A stretch of 64,000 nt of DNA from NCBI GenBank assembly GCA_001972305.1, contig BDDD01000117.1, forward strand, positions 1 through 64,000, given 5' to 3'. The position numbers and the translations under genes are program-made. Every line of letters starts with the position of its first letter. Position 1 is the first letter of the stretch. The notes below the pieces were generated by a model. It was not told the DNA's origin. It saw nothing but the letters and a program-made list of their open reading frames with translations, and made no database searches. This DNA comes from Cephalotus follicularis. Its lineage: Eukaryota > Streptophyta > Magnoliopsida > Oxalidales > Cephalotaceae. This document shows positions 9,914 to 22,340 of the stretch, piece after piece.

Positions 9914-12260
9914 TGTCACACCCCGTTCCCATAACAACAATAAAAGTGGTGGCAATCAACATATAAATCGCTCTGCGTTTAGTAACTGCCGAAGGTGGGA
10001 GTCCCTGGCTACATCCACTCCGTGTTTAGTAGCCTGGTTACTTCCGCTCTGCGTTTAGTAACCACAACATGGGAAACCCTAGCTACTTCCACTCCGGGTT
10101 TCGTAGCTAACACATATGAACTCCTAGTTACTTACACTCCGTGTTTAGTAACTAATATGGAATTCCCATCACAGTCAATCGATCAGTAATGCTAACCGGC
10201 CCCGAGCTAGGAAAGCACAACAATCAAACAATCCTGTCAATTATGTTTCAAGTAGTTTATATTTTCATAAACGCTTGAAATCATATCCATCCATATAGAT
10301 GTATACAAAATAGTCATTTCCAAAACAGTCATCAAGTAGTATATATAAAATAAAGTACTTGCCCAAAACATATTTACTCAAAATATGTATCAATTCTTTG
10401 AAATCTCGTTTCAAACTTTGAAATATAACATTTCATACAAAATATTGGTTATAACAAAACCATAATCTCATTGTCTAAAATGATAAACACTTTAACAATT
10501 ATATACATTTCAATCCATAATAGTATGTAATGCAAACATATGCTCAAAATGCAAACGAGCTCTATTCGCGTCAACATATACCATATAGGCGTTAATGTTA
10601 AACCCAGTCACATATGCATCACCACTTAACTCTTAGTGTCAACGCTTTACGCATCAACGTCTCATCCCTTTGGCGTCGATGCTCTGAGGTAGGAACCTCA
10701 GGAGTCAATGGCACATGTGTCCATTCTCACATACAACGAATCATGGCGTCGATGTTTCCTGTAGGCATCGACGTTTATCACGAATCATGACTCATTGTCT
10801 GTATAACAATCCATAGCGTCAACGCTTCTTTCCTAAGCGTTGACGGTTAAGCGAACCAAAACACGGTTCCTTCAACACGCCTCAAAACCAATAGAGTACA
10901 AGCATACAACACATGCAATCCGATCTACAATCATTAGAAAACACAATATACAGGACGGGTTAACTATTCATAGCAACCCTAATCACAGTTACACAATCCA
11001 TAATCCACAGTCCATGCATTTCATCAATGGAATTACAATATTATTGAACTCAAACTTGCATGTATAGCTTCCCCTACCTCTGATTCAGAGTTAGGAATCG
11101 CAGTAGCAACAGAACAGTCGAGCCGCAGGTTCAATTGCCGAACCTTTGCAATAACCGTTGAACCGAAGCCGGTTCTTGCTAATTGATCCTTTCCACTGCC
11201 AAATCCAATTGCCGCACACACTACACATACAACACATTTCCGTTATGCTCGACACACAAAACATTGCCGTCGCTGAAACGCCAGCCGGATTCCGACCAAC
11301 TCATCCAACTTGTGAAACACACATAAACGGGTTCCACATTGAACGGTCTACACAGAACCTCTCAGAACTCACCATGAAACGGCGCCGAACGCCGCGCCAC
11401 GGCCAGTAGTGAGTTGCGACTCACTGAGTCGACTCGTCAGACCTCAACAGGTCCGATCACCACCCAAAAACATCCCACATTCACCAGTCCTACGCGTCAC
11501 TGCCCGTGACTCGCCAAGACTCGTTGCCAAAAGCGCGGTCTCAGGTGGTCGTGAGTCTACTCGCTGAGTCGACTCAGGCTAGTGATTCCTGCCAATTCTG
11601 ACGGAATCATGCCTCACCGGTGGTCAAAATGGCAAGAGCGGGCCTTCTAGATGAGAACCCCCTCCATCCGAGACGCTAACGGCTGCCGGGAAATGCCGGG
11701 CAGAGGCACTCACAGTGGCGACAAAGGAGAAGAAAAAGAAGAGAAAAGAGGGGAAGGGGGAGAAGGTTACTGGTCAGTGGCATTCCTGTGTTGACCACCG
11801 CGCTCTCCCGGTTCGGTAGCTGGCTCCGTCGCGCTCTCTCTCCCTCTGCTCCGAGATCTCTCCCACTCTCTCTTGCTATATCTCTGGCGTGGGTGCACAG
11901 AGTGCCCGCTGCCTATTTCTTGCACGGGCGCGTGATGCGCCCGTGTCTCTCCCTCTCTCCTTTTATTATTTTGGCTTCCCTTTAGTATTTACTGGTAAAA
12001 TACTAAGGTCTGGGTCCCGATTTTTCGCGAATCATGACATAAATTATCCAAACGACCACCAAAATAATCACAATAAAAATACGAACATTTGGGCTTTATT
12101 ATCGCGCATTAAAAATAGGCTTTATTAGCCGTTTTGGCCAAGATAATTACGGCTTCCAATACGTAATGCCTTTTTATTACTCCGGGCCTTTATCAGTTTT
12201 ATTACAACCGTACATGCACCAATTTCATAATAATTATTTATGAAATTCTGGGGCGTTACA
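9914..12260 (-). repeat. Ty3-3 right (5') LTR
   Basis: It pairs with 4752-7229 and the two are nearly identical over most of their length. It starts tgtcacaccccg right after the primer-binding site and ends ggggcgttaca, followed by the target duplication caatc at 12261-12265. Confidence 0.9.
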
Positions 12261-12524
12261 CAATCACTCAATCCATTAATCAATAGCCAATAGACGGTGA
12301 CAATCAAATAATGAGATAGCAAAGAACATATATCCAGTCAAAGAAGGTCACTAGGTCGTCGTCTATTGCTCCAGCTTTCACTCTATCAATTTATCAATTC
12401 AATATTTGAAAACCATGGAAAACTGTGTTTCAAATGTTTGAATACCTCAAGTGAGGCTCCGGTCAAGCAGCAATATGAAGAGGAGTTGAAAACTAGCTTT
12501 AAAACAGCTAAAAGTTCCATTCAA

Positions 12525-12880
12525 CCCAAAAGGCGTCGATGTCCTTGGCCAAAGACATCGATGTGTATCAGGGCATTCCTTTCAAACTGTAGAAGGACAT
12601 CGATGCCTTTGAAAGACATAGATGTCTTTCTCTGTGTATGTAAAGTTCTAGTCGAAGATGTCGATGTCCTTGGACAAAGACGTCGACGCGTTTCAATAAA
12701 AATAGTCTGGGAATGCGCATCGATGTTCACATTGATGTCTTCTCTGGGGAGAAGACATCTTGAGGCAAAGACGTCGATGTCTTTCAAAGACATAAATGTC
12801 TTTGCTGCGGAATCAAGGATGCTGCATTCTAAAGCAAAAGACATCGATGTCCATGGGCTGGGGATTGATGTCTTCGCCTG
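12525..12880. repeat. CATCGATG/CGTCGACG palindrome array (Ty3-2 left LTR)
   Basis: Roughly a dozen dyads of the type gacatcgatgtc or gacgtcgacgc are embedded in aaag...cttt arms. The array is so symmetric that both strands stay open and read as KDIDVF-like repeats; those frames are artefacts of the array. The homologous array is at 18935-19285. Confidence 0.8.
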
Positions 12881-13394
12881 GCAAGGCCGATTTTTGTGCA
12901 GAAAACCAGCAAATCTCAAGTCAAAATCCATTTAAAACCCATTCTTTGAAAACCAAGGGTTAAAATCAGTATTTTAAGGTTAGTAAAACTTGTTACAATA
13001 TTTCAATATCAGTTTCAAACTTCCTAGATCAGCTAGATCAAGGGAATCAATAAAAAACCCTAGTTTCATAATTCCATACAATACAATCATTCAATCAATC
13101 ATGCAATTCAATCAATCAATCAATTAAGCAATAGGCAATACAAGTAGAGAAGTCCTACCTATAACGAAGCTTCAACGATTGAGCTTCCAATCAAACAATC
13201 GGTTGGGAAACTTGAAGAATCCATGTCTATCTTGCTCAAACCAAGGAAAGGTGAGACTTCAATTGTTATTCGCTGTTGGAGATGCAATCCGGTGCTGCTA
13301 TGGAGAAGGAGACTGCCGGCTGGGAGAGGGAGGAGGAGAAGGATAGAGAGAGGGAGAAGATTGAGAAAATGAGAGAAAGAGAGTAAAGAATTGA

Positions 13395-13403
13395 CTTATA
13401 TAG
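13395..13403 (-). promoter_or_regulatory. TATA box, Ty3-2 left LTR
   Basis: The minus strand reads ctatataag. The same element lies at 19808-19816 in the right LTR and twice in the solo LTR (60503-60511 and 61212-61220). The palindrome array lies about 500-870 bp downstream in the sense of transcription. Confidence 0.6.
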
Positions 13404-13830
13404 TCAATTATGCCGATTCTCCGAAACTCAGCCCAAAATCCCGACTATACATGCATATAATCAATACAATAACAATAGGTATAGGAATACATCATATCAA
13501 TACAATACAATACAATACAGTTCAATACGGTACAATGCGGTACATTATATGCATGAACAGTGTTCAACAATACAGAAGGGGAATTCGGGTCGTTACATTC
13601 TCCCTTCCTTAAAAGAATCTGGTCCCCAGATTCATCAGTTACTCGATCAGTCAACTAAACAGGAAGGGTTATCTCTCTCTCATATCATCCTCGCGCTCCT
13701 AGGTGCGCTCCACTGAACCATGATACTTCCATAGAACACTAACCAAAGGAATGGTATTGTTCCTCAATACTCTGATATGCCTATTAACAATCTGTATAGG
13801 AGTCTCGATAAAAGACAGGTCAGGTTCTAG

Positions 13831-16300
13831 CTAAAACCGAGTGTACTCACAGATATGTGAGGGGTCTCGAACATATCTCCTCAACTGAGAAACGTGGAAC
13901 ACCTCATGCACTCCCGACAAGGCTGGAGACAAAGCAAGCCTATAAGCAAGTCGACCAATCCGATCCAATACCTCAAAAGGTCCAATAAAACGGGGAGAAA
14001 GCTTTCCTTTCTTCCCGAATATCATGACTCCTTTAGTGGGTGACACTTTGAGAAAAACATGGTCACAAACACTAAACTCCAAGCTTCTGCGATGAACATC
14101 CACATAGCTTTTCTGTCTATTCTGTGCCACAATCAATCGGTCTTTAATCAATTTCACTTTCTCTGAGGTAATATGTACTATCTTTGGTCCCATAATGCTC
14201 CTCTCACCGACCTAATCCCAACAAACAGGCGATTGGCACTTCCTACCATATAGGGCCTCATAAGGAGCCATATGTATACTCTCGTGATAACTATTATTAT
14301 ATGAGAACTCAATCAAATGCAAGTAGTCATCCCAATTACCTCCAAAGTCAAGAACGCATGCTCAACGCATGTCCTCCAATGTCTGAATGGTCCTTTTGGA
14401 CAACCCGTCTGCCTGTAACTTCTTCCGAAACCCGGAAGTGAAGCGAGAGTCTCGATCCGAAACAACGGTAACAGTAGCTCTATGTGCTTTGACAATCTCT
14501 TTCATGAACAACTTGGACAACTTTTCTCTAAAATAAGTCATCCAAATCGGTAGAAAGTGCACCGATTTCGTAAGTCGATCGGCCACAACCCATATAGCAT
14601 CATGTCTGTCGCGTGTCAAAGGTAGACCGGACACGAAATCTATGGTGATGTGCTCCTATTTCCACTATGGAATGGGCAACGGCTGAAGTAAGCCTACCGG
14701 TCTGTGGTGCTCTGCCTTAACTTGTTGACAAGTGAGGAATCGCGATACAAACTCTGCGATTTCTCTCTTCATGCCAAACCACCAAGTTGTGCACTGGGTA
14801 GTTTTCTTCATGTGGTTTGATCTTTCTTGATGCGTAAGCTATCAGTTTGCCGTATTGCATAAGGACGCAACCGAGACCCTTCCCAGAAGCATCGGTATAC
14901 ACAACAAAGTCTTCGTTCTCATCTGGTAAGGCTAGGACAGGAGCGGAAACCAATCTATCTTTCAACTTTTGAAAACTTCTTTCACAATCACTATCCCACA
15001 CAAAAGCAGCATTCTTCTGTGTCAATCTAGTCAATGGCGTAGCAATTCGGAAAAATCCCTCAACAAACCGACGATAATACCCTGCTAAACCCAAGAAGCT
15101 GCGAACTTCGAAAGCATTCATCGGTTGTTTCCAATCTTTCACGGTCTCTATATTTGATGGATCCACAGATAAACCATCACCAGAAACAATATGCCCAAGA
15201 AAAGCAACCTCCAATAACCAAAATCCGCACTTGTCGAATTTGGCATACAATCGATGATCCCTCAATATCTGCAATACAATGTAGAGGTGCTGGGCATGCT
15301 CCTTATTGGTCCTGGAATAGACCAAGAGGTCGTCAATGAACACCACAATGAACTGATCCAAATACTGTCTGAACACTCGGTTCATGAGGTCCATGAAATC
15401 TGCGGGAGCATTAGTCACACCAAAAGGCATAACTAGAAACTTATAATGGCCATATCGTGATCTGGAAGCATTCTTCGGGATATCCTCCGGTCTGATTTTC
15501 AGCTGCTGATAGCCCGATCTCAAGTCGTGCTTAGAAAACACTGTCACTCCTCTAAGCTGATCAAATAGCTCATCAATGTGCGGTCGAGGGTACTTATTCT
15601 TCACTGTAACTTTGTCGAGTTGTCGGTAATCGATACACATTCAGAGTGACCCATCTTTCTTCTTGACAAAAAGAATAGGTGCTCCCCAGGGTGAAGCACT
15701 AGGTCTTATAAAACCTTTGTCTAGAAGATTTTGTAACTGTATCTTTAACTCTTTCAATTCTATCGGTGCCATTTGGTACGGTGCTCGAGAAATCGGTGCA
15801 GTTCCCTGTATCAAATCAATCACAAATTCTATCTCTCTGTCTGGCGGTAACAAGTCAAATCCTGAGGAAAAAAACAGCTCCGAACTCGCAAACCACTAGG
15901 ATATCTTCTAGTCCCGGCCGCCATCTATCCGTATCGAGCACATGTGCCAGAAACCCCTGGCATCCCTGTCGTAACAATCTGTCCACATGCAAAGCCGAGA
16001 TCATCGGAACAAATAATGGCTCTAAGGTGACAAGGAATTGGAAAGGTAGTCGTCCCGGAGGACTGAAAACCACTACTTTCCGATGACAATCCACCTAAGC
16101 AAAGCTAGTAGACAACCAATCCATGCCCAGAATCACATCTATGCTATCCATCGGTAAAACAATAAGATCGGCTAACAAGCAACGATCATCAATCTCTACG
16201 ATACAATCTCTACACACTCGATCGGTGGTCGCTGACTCACCGAGAGGTGTGGATACCTCCATCAAAAAAAGGAAGGTACTCAGGCCTTAAACCAACATGG
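13831..16300 (-). mobile_element. Ty3-2 pol region (protease, RT, RNase H, integrase, tail)
   Basis: Domains run from right to left. The protease and linker region lies about 15850-16300. The RT lies about 14900-15850 ([19 protein letters not shown]; catalytic block [11 protein letters not shown]; then [12 protein letters not shown] and the RNase H start [13 protein letters not shown]). Integrase core traces lie about 14360-14640 (WVVADRLTKSVHFLPI). The integrase C-terminal part lies 13831-14193 (GDHVFLKVSPTKG-like, then VFHVSQLRRYVRDPSHI). These are standard Ty3/gypsy domains. The region is broken and fossil. Confidence 0.85.
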
Positions 16301-16387
16301 GAGACAAAATTCAATACAATGAATGAGATGAACTCGGATCAATAAGGACCCGTGCTGGAAGCTGAAAGAGTCGAATGGTACCTCCGA

Positions 16388-17167
16388 TCACAACACCAAA
16401 CCCTGCTGCAATACTCGGTTCCATAGCAAAACTCTACCCTGAACTATCGAAGTAGGACTCATAGGCTGTTTCCCTCTAGACTGCGAAGTCCCACGGGAAG
16501 AAGATGGTACACTGGTAGTCGGTCCCTGTGGGGGCGGTGACCGCTGTGTCTGATCCGATCCTCTAGGATGGGAATTCTGTGAACAATCTCTAGCAATATG
16601 GTCGGAACCACCACAAACCAAGCAATGGCCTAAAAACCATCTACAATTCTCAGAAGTATGGTTGGTCCTCTGACAATACACACAAGGAACCAAAGCCCTC
16701 TGATTACCACTCCCAGAAAATCTAGAGGGTGTACCCTGACTAGGTGCTAAAGATCGACCTCCTCGACGTGTGTTCCTTGATCTGCCTCTCCTCCGGGTAA
16801 GGGAAGGGTTCCCATTATCCTGATTGCTACTCTGAGAACCCAGAGAGGAACTACTATCAGTATTCTGTGATTTAGCACTACCATTGTCACTGTCACTCTG
16901 CCAAGAAGAAGGGGTAGGCCTGGTACGGGCTCTATTCCTCCTTGGTCCAAGTTCCACTCGAGCATGCTGGCATCCCATCAGAGTATGCATCTGTGCCATG
17001 GTGGCACACAACTGTCGCCAAACCTCAGGGTCAGCCCCGGCTGGTGAAGCATTAGGATCATACTCTGGAAATTCATTACCATGAGCCGGTTCGTTAACAA
17101 CAGGAGTGGGGGCAGGAGCAGGAGCATTCCTTTCACCTTGATGGCCACACCTTCCCCTATTTTTCAT
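16388..17167 (-). mobile_element. Ty3-2 gag region with two zinc knuckles
   Basis: The minus-strand reading begins at an ATG at 17165-17167, about 170 bases inside the primer-binding site. It is rich in R, S, G, P and Q. Two CCHC knuckles are visible, CVYCQRTNHTSENC and CLVCGGSDHIARDC, typical nucleocapsid motifs that bind element RNA. The region is shorter than the gag of Ty3-4 and Ty3-5. It is part of a broken element. Confidence 0.75.
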
Positions 17168-17350
17168 TACTATAAGATGGCAACAATGGAATGATCAGAT
17201 ACAGTCTCTTTCAATTCCAATATCAGTCTCTTTTCAAAAACAATAGCATGAATAGATAAAGACCTATATCATGCAAAACCATTTAACCCATCTCAATCAA
17301 CGCATTAATATATTTGGCTAGCAGGCCAACCAATGTCTCTGATACCATTT

Positions 17351-20000
17351 TATAACACCGCCCGGAGGATGGACACATAGCATTACTCTCAATCCAATAT
17401 ACAATACAATGGTAAGGACTAGCAATATAAAAATGCGGAAAAAACTTACAACTTTACAATACATGTCATTGTGTGGAAGATACAATACAATTCTCTTGTA
17501 AACATTGTAGTAATCCATCCATGCAATACAGTATAGTACAAATTCTGTTACAATACTATGCCAGTCATTTCATTACAATACAACTATCAATCTTTTCAAA
17601 GACAATATTAAAAGATGAACTCTGTCAGATCCAAAACGATCATGCGGTCGCACCGAAACTTCAATCCTTCTGTCCGCTGCTACCTGCTGCCCTACCTATG
17701 CCGCACACAAAAATGTACAACACAGCCCCACCCCGAAGGATGGGGTTAGCCACAAGGCTAAGCATAAACCCCATGAAACATGTATGCATGTACAATGTGC
17801 AATATCGGTGACAATCTATGCAATATCAATGTGTAGTGTACAATATCAATGCATGATATGGCAAATGCATGAATATAATTGGCGAACTGACTATCCATAT
17901 GACATTAGCCCATAAAAGAGCATATGAACAGGATCTATAATATTCAATCAATGGCAGACACTCAGTGGTGGTGGCTAAAACATCCAATCAATCAATCATA
18001 TCCTATAGAGCATGCAACCTCGGGTCCATACAATGTCAGTCAATGGTAATGATCAATCCCACGGAAGGTAGTCCTTCAAAAAGGGTGGGAGATCTATCTA
18101 CTTCTCTCAGACTGATCAGGTCTGGAACTAGTAGATCTTCCAGCCTACGGCTGGGTCAATACAGCATGAATGAGCTATAACCATGGGGGAGCTACGACTG
18201 TTGGGGAGCTACAACCTATTAGGAGCATCAATCGTCAGTCAGTAACAGTATCTATGAGCTACAGCCATGGGGGAGCTACGACCGTCGGGGAGCTACAGCC
18301 CTCTGGGAGCATCAATCGTCAGTCAATCAATGATGCACATCAGCAAGACAATACAATTTCGGTAGGCTACAACCACGGGGGAGCTATTAAACCGTTAGGC
18401 AGCTACGACCCTCTGGGAGCATCAATCAGTAAGCTCGACCGTAAGGGAGCAGTCAATACAATTAATGAGACGATCGACGAAATAGGTGGACAAAGTCGAC
18501 AACCTAACACGCCGATACAAATCATAAGGTCACTCTATAGGATTCTTACAATACAATCAATCTGTCAGAACACTATCAATACAATGTCAATAAGTGGGGA
18601 TGTCTAATGGAGAAATGGGAAAATGCGTCCAACGTTCCGAACTTAGACTCACAACACTTATGGCTCAATCACTCAATCCTTCAATCAATAGCCAATAGAC
18701 GGTGACAATCAAATAACGAGATAGGAAAGAACATCAATCAAGTCAAAGAAGGTCACTGGGTCTTCGTCTATGGCTCCACGTTTCACTCTATCAATTTATC
18801 AATTCAATCTTTGAAACCATGGAAAACTATGTTTCAAACGTTTGAATACCTCAAGTGAGGCTCCGGTCAAACGAGAATATGAAGAGGAGTTGAAAACTAG
18901 CTTTAAAACATCTAAAAGTTCCATTCAGCCCAAAAGGCGTCGATGTCCTTTGCTAAAGACATCGATGCGTATCAGGGCATTCCTTTAAAACTGTAGAAGG
19001 ACATCGACGCCTTTGAAAGACATCGATGTCTTTCTCTGTGTATGTAAGGTTCTAGCCAAAGACGTCGATGTCCTTGGACAAAGACGTCGACAAGTTTCAA
19101 TAAAAATAGCATGGGAATACGCATCGATGTTCAACATCGATGTCTTCTCTGGGGAGAAGACATCTCAAGGCAAAGATGTCGATGTCTTTCAAAGACATCG
19201 ATGTCTTTGCTGCGGAATCAAGGATGCTGCATTCTAAAGCAAAAGACATCGATGTCCATGGGCTGAGGATCGATGTCTTTGCCCGGCAGGGCCGATTTTT
19301 CTGCAGAAAACCAACAAATCTCAAGTCAAAATCCATTTAAAACCCATTCTTTGAAAACCAACGGTTAAAATCAGTATTTTAAGGTTAGTAAAACTTGTTA
19401 CAATATTCCAATATCAGTTTCAAACTTCCTTGATTAGCTAGATAAAGGGAATCAATAAAAACCCCTATTTTCACAATTCCATACAATACAATCATTCAAT
19501 CATTCAATCAATCATGCAATTCAATCAATCAATCGATTAAGCAATAGGCAATACAAGTAGATAAGTCCTACCTATAATGAAGCTTCAACGGTTGAGCTTC
19601 CAATCAAACAATCGGTTGGGAAACTTGAAGAATCCAGGGCTATCTTGCTCAAACCAAGGAAAGGTGAGATTTCAGTTGTTATTCGCTGTTGGAGATGCAA
19701 TCCGGAGCAGCTATGGAGAAGGAGACTGCCGACTGGGAGAGGGAGGAGGAGAAGGATAAAGAGAGGGAGAAGAATGAGAAAATGAGAGAAAGAGAGCAAA
19801 TAATTGACTTATATAGTCAATTATACCGATTCTCCGAAACTCAGCCCAAAATCTCGACTATACATGCATATAATCAATATAATAACAATAGGTATAGGAA
19901 TACCTCGTATCAATATAATACAATTCAATACGGTACAATGTGTTCTAGTATATGCATGAACAATGTTCAACAGTACAGAAAGGGAATTCGGGTCGTTATA
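17351..20000 (-). repeat. Ty3-2 right (5') LTR
   Basis: It is adjacent to the primer-binding site (17337-17347) and ends cgttata at 20000 just before the duplicated site agtac. It contains the gggagctac array (18165-18430), the palindrome array (18935-19285) with a 20-bp perfect palindrome at 19190-19209, and the TATA box at 19808-19816. Confidence 0.9.
19190..19209. repeat. 20-bp perfect palindrome
   Basis: The sequence caaagacatcgatgtctttg equals its own reverse complement. The overlapping bases 19181-19199 (gatgtctttcaaagacatc) form a second inverted repeat with a one-base centre, so alternative pairings compete. Confidence 0.9.
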
Positions 20001-20890
20001 AGTACCTTATCAATCGAAGTGTTGGGGATACTTCTCTCGCATTTTATCCTCATGTTCCCACGTTGCTTCCTCAACTTGATGGTTTCGTCATAACAGTTTC
20101 ACATGGGAAATCAATTTCGTTCGTAAAATATGTTCATGGCCATCCAATATTTGTACAGGTTGTTCCTCGTAAGACAAATTTGTTTGTACTTGTGTAGGCT
20201 CAATGTTTAGTACCTGAGATGGATCCGCGATATATTTCTGCAATAAAGATATGTGAAATACATCATATATGCGTGCTAGATCAGGCGATAGGGCCAAATG
20301 ATACCAACTTCTTCAATTCTTTCCAGTACCTGAAACAGTCCAATAAAGCGTGGGTTGAGCTTTCCTCTCTTTCCAAATCTCACCATTCCTTTCCAGGGCT
20401 AAACTTTCAAGAGCACTAAATCTCCAATTTCAAATTCGAAACTGCCGCATCTTTTTTTCTTGTAACTCTATTGCCTGCTTTGAGTCGTCGAAAGTCATTC
20501 CCTTATTACTCGGATCTTCTTTGTGGTTTCTTGCACTAATTATGATCCCAAAACTGACTTCTCTCCAACTTCCTCCCAAAAGATCGGTGTTCTACATCTT
20601 TGTACATACAGTGCCTAATAAGAAGCCATTTGAATACTTGAGTGAAAGTTGTTATTATAAGCAAACTCTATCAGTGGTATGTGTCTATCCCAACTTTCAT
20701 GAAAATCCATACTGCAAGCTCGAAGCATATCCTCTACTGTATGAATTGTCCTTTCTGACTGACCATCTGTTTGCAGGTGGAAATTAGAACTGAAGTTCAA
20801 TTTTGTACCTAGAGCTTTCTGTAAACTCTTCTAGAATCTTAAAGTGAATCGTGGGTCTCGATCACTGGTAATTGATACTGGAACACCTTG
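20001..20890 (-). mobile_element. Ty3-1 body, integrase C-terminal part
   Basis: The stretch begins with the agtac duplication. A minus-strand reading at about 20088-20297 resembles a gypsy integrase tail plus chromodomain-like end (ARIYDVFHISLLQKYIADPS, then VQILDGHEHILRTKLI). Around 20615-20800 there is integrase-type text (TDGQSERTIHTVEDMLRACS, then IPLIEFAYNNNFHSSIQ). It ends in ccttg (20886-20890), the site duplicated by Ty3-4. The element is broken in several places. Confidence 0.75.
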
Positions 20891-21475
20891 TGTCACAACC
20901 CGAACCGTGGGATAGGCCCCATGGCCGGACACGTGGCATTCCGTACAATTAATTATCCTTTTATAAATTAACCATAATAAAAATTTAAAACTTTAATTAC
21001 AAGTATCATAATAACCATCAAATTAATCTATGTGGATATACCCAGTTCTTTACATAACTTCATCCATAACGCTTTGCCACAAACTGGCAGGCCATAAAAA
21101 AAATTACAGAATTTTATACTCATAATGCTAGTTTGAATAGCGCACTGCCGAGGAGGAGGAGGACTTACTTTGCTTTTTATCCTTTGGCTTGTTGCGCTAC
21201 TCCAACAGTATCTAAACCTGGCCCATTCAGAGAATGGGTCAGCAACCCATGGATTGTGTAGATTACTACATGCAGAAACGCACAACCGGGGAGAAAACAA
21301 TACAACAAGAGAAGAGATGCATGCATGCCATATATCTATTACAATCCATATTCATGTAACAACATTAATTGCTTCCTCAGACTACTATACTCAAACAAGA
21401 CAGATTTCCCATTCATAGAACTGAGGAGTTGGTCTGGTCATACATAGTCTGATTCCTATACAAGTCTTACTATTG

Positions 21476-21815
21476 AGGTTCACCTACCTGCGGAATTCAC
21501 CCTTAGGTTCACCTGTAGAGCGGAATTCACCCCTTCGGTTTACATGCTCTGGCAGAATTCACCCTTACATTCACCTGCTCTGGCGAAGTTCACCCTTAGG
21601 TTCACCTATTAAGCGAGATTGACCCAAGGATCACCTACCTGTGGAATTCACCCTTAGGTTCACCTGCTCTGGCGAAATTCACCCCTTAGGTTCACCTGTC
21701 GAGCAGAATTCACCTTTAGGTTCACCTGCTCTTGGCGGAATTCAGCCCATTTGGGCTTACCTGCTAGGGAAAGTCCCTACGTAGATTCACTCTTTAATTT
21801 CACCTACCATAGGAC
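21476..21815. repeat. Minisatellite 1 of Ty3-4 LTR (ggttcacctg units)
   Basis: About ten units of roughly 30-34 bp carry aggttcacctgctctggc then ggaattcaccctt. Homologous arrays lie at 28437-28745, 56964-57300 and 61752-61925, with different unit numbers. Confidence 0.85.
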
Positions 21816-21959
21816 GTCTCCCTAAGTCTGTGCATATATACATTAGGCAGAGAAGGATCTCCGCTCGGGGTGCTCTGACCCTTAGTCAGACTTGGCGTTC
21901 TAAGGGCGCTATGCTTTATACTCTGATCATTCTCACTCTTGAGGGACTCGTCGGACAGA

Positions 21960-22340
21960 TACGCATGAATGTGCTTGGAGACCATATGGGCTGGTCTGCA
22001 TAGCATGCGCAGGTTGGTCCACTCTAAGCGTTGGTCGGACTTCCATGTGCATATTCATACTTGGCCGATAAGGTGGTCTACCCAGTGTGCTTGGACTAAT
22101 CATGCTCAGCATGGATGGACTAGCCATGCTCGACAACCTTGTGAATAGGCCTACTCAGCATGTACAGACTAGCCATGCTCGGACAAGTCATGCTGGACAT
22201 GTACAGACTAGCCATGCTAGGCATGCCGGACAAGTTATGCTGGGCACAGGCAAGTAGGTCATGCTCGAACATGTTATGCTCATCGCACGTGTGAGAGAGT
22301 CATGCTCGGCGACCAAGTCGACTAGTCTGCTTGGCACGCA
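21960..22340. repeat. Minisatellite 2 of Ty3-4 LTR (catgctcgg units)
   Basis: Short units built on catgctcgg, gacaagtcatgctcgg and gactagccatgctcgg repeat irregularly at about 15-35 bp spacing. Homologous arrays lie at 28880-29285 and 62015-62345. The array lies about 450-800 bp downstream of the TATA-like box in the sense of transcription, a place comparable to the palindrome arrays of Ty3-2 and Ty3-5. Confidence 0.8.

Larger units (their letters stand above)
4752..12260 (-). mobile_element. Ty3-3: non-autonomous LTR element inserted in the Ty3-2 LTR
   Basis: The LTRs are 4752-7229 (2,478 bp) and 9914-12260 (2,347 bp); both start tgtcacaccccgttccc and end ctggggcgttaca. The target duplication caatc is exact (4747-4751 and 12261-12265). 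The primer-binding site is 9898-9909 and the polypurine tract lies just after 7229, so it is minus-coded. The interior is only about 2.7 kb and shows a gag-like remnant, tandem repeats and no pol. It is probably mobilised in trans by a Ty3 relative (inference). The LTRs differ by about 3-5% in compared stretches, the lowest in the window, in line with its being the innermost insertion. Confidence 0.9.
12266..13597 (-). repeat. Ty3-2 left (3') LTR, inner half
   Basis: It resumes after Ty3-3 and matches 18670-20000. It holds the palindrome array at 12525-12880, tcaa-rich microsatellite patches (13080-13130), a purine-rich run (13300-13385), a TATA box, and the LTR end cgttaca at 13597. Confidence 0.9.
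3430..20000 (-). mobile_element. Ty3-2: complete-ended Ty3/gypsy element with Ty3-3 inside it
   Basis: The LTRs are 3430-4751 plus 12266-13597 (split by Ty3-3) and 17351-20000, each about 2.65 kb. The interior is 13598-17350. The flanking duplication agtac is exact on both sides. The primer-binding site is 17337-17347, complementary to initiator Met-tRNA (tggtatcagag on the minus strand), and the polypurine tract lies next to 13597. The order gag, protease, RT, RNase H, integrase, chromodomain-like tail on the minus strand fits a Tekay/Del-type chromovirus. The LTRs differ by about 8% in the first 370 bases, so it is probably a few million years old. The interior is short for the clade and is broken in roughly six to eight places. 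Confidence 0.9.

Noticed and set aside
12366-12935. Overlapping open frames on both strands reading KDIDVF-like repeats
   Set aside because: They follow from the palindromic catcgatg array, which keeps both strands open. They lie wholly inside an LTR and decay in the other copies.
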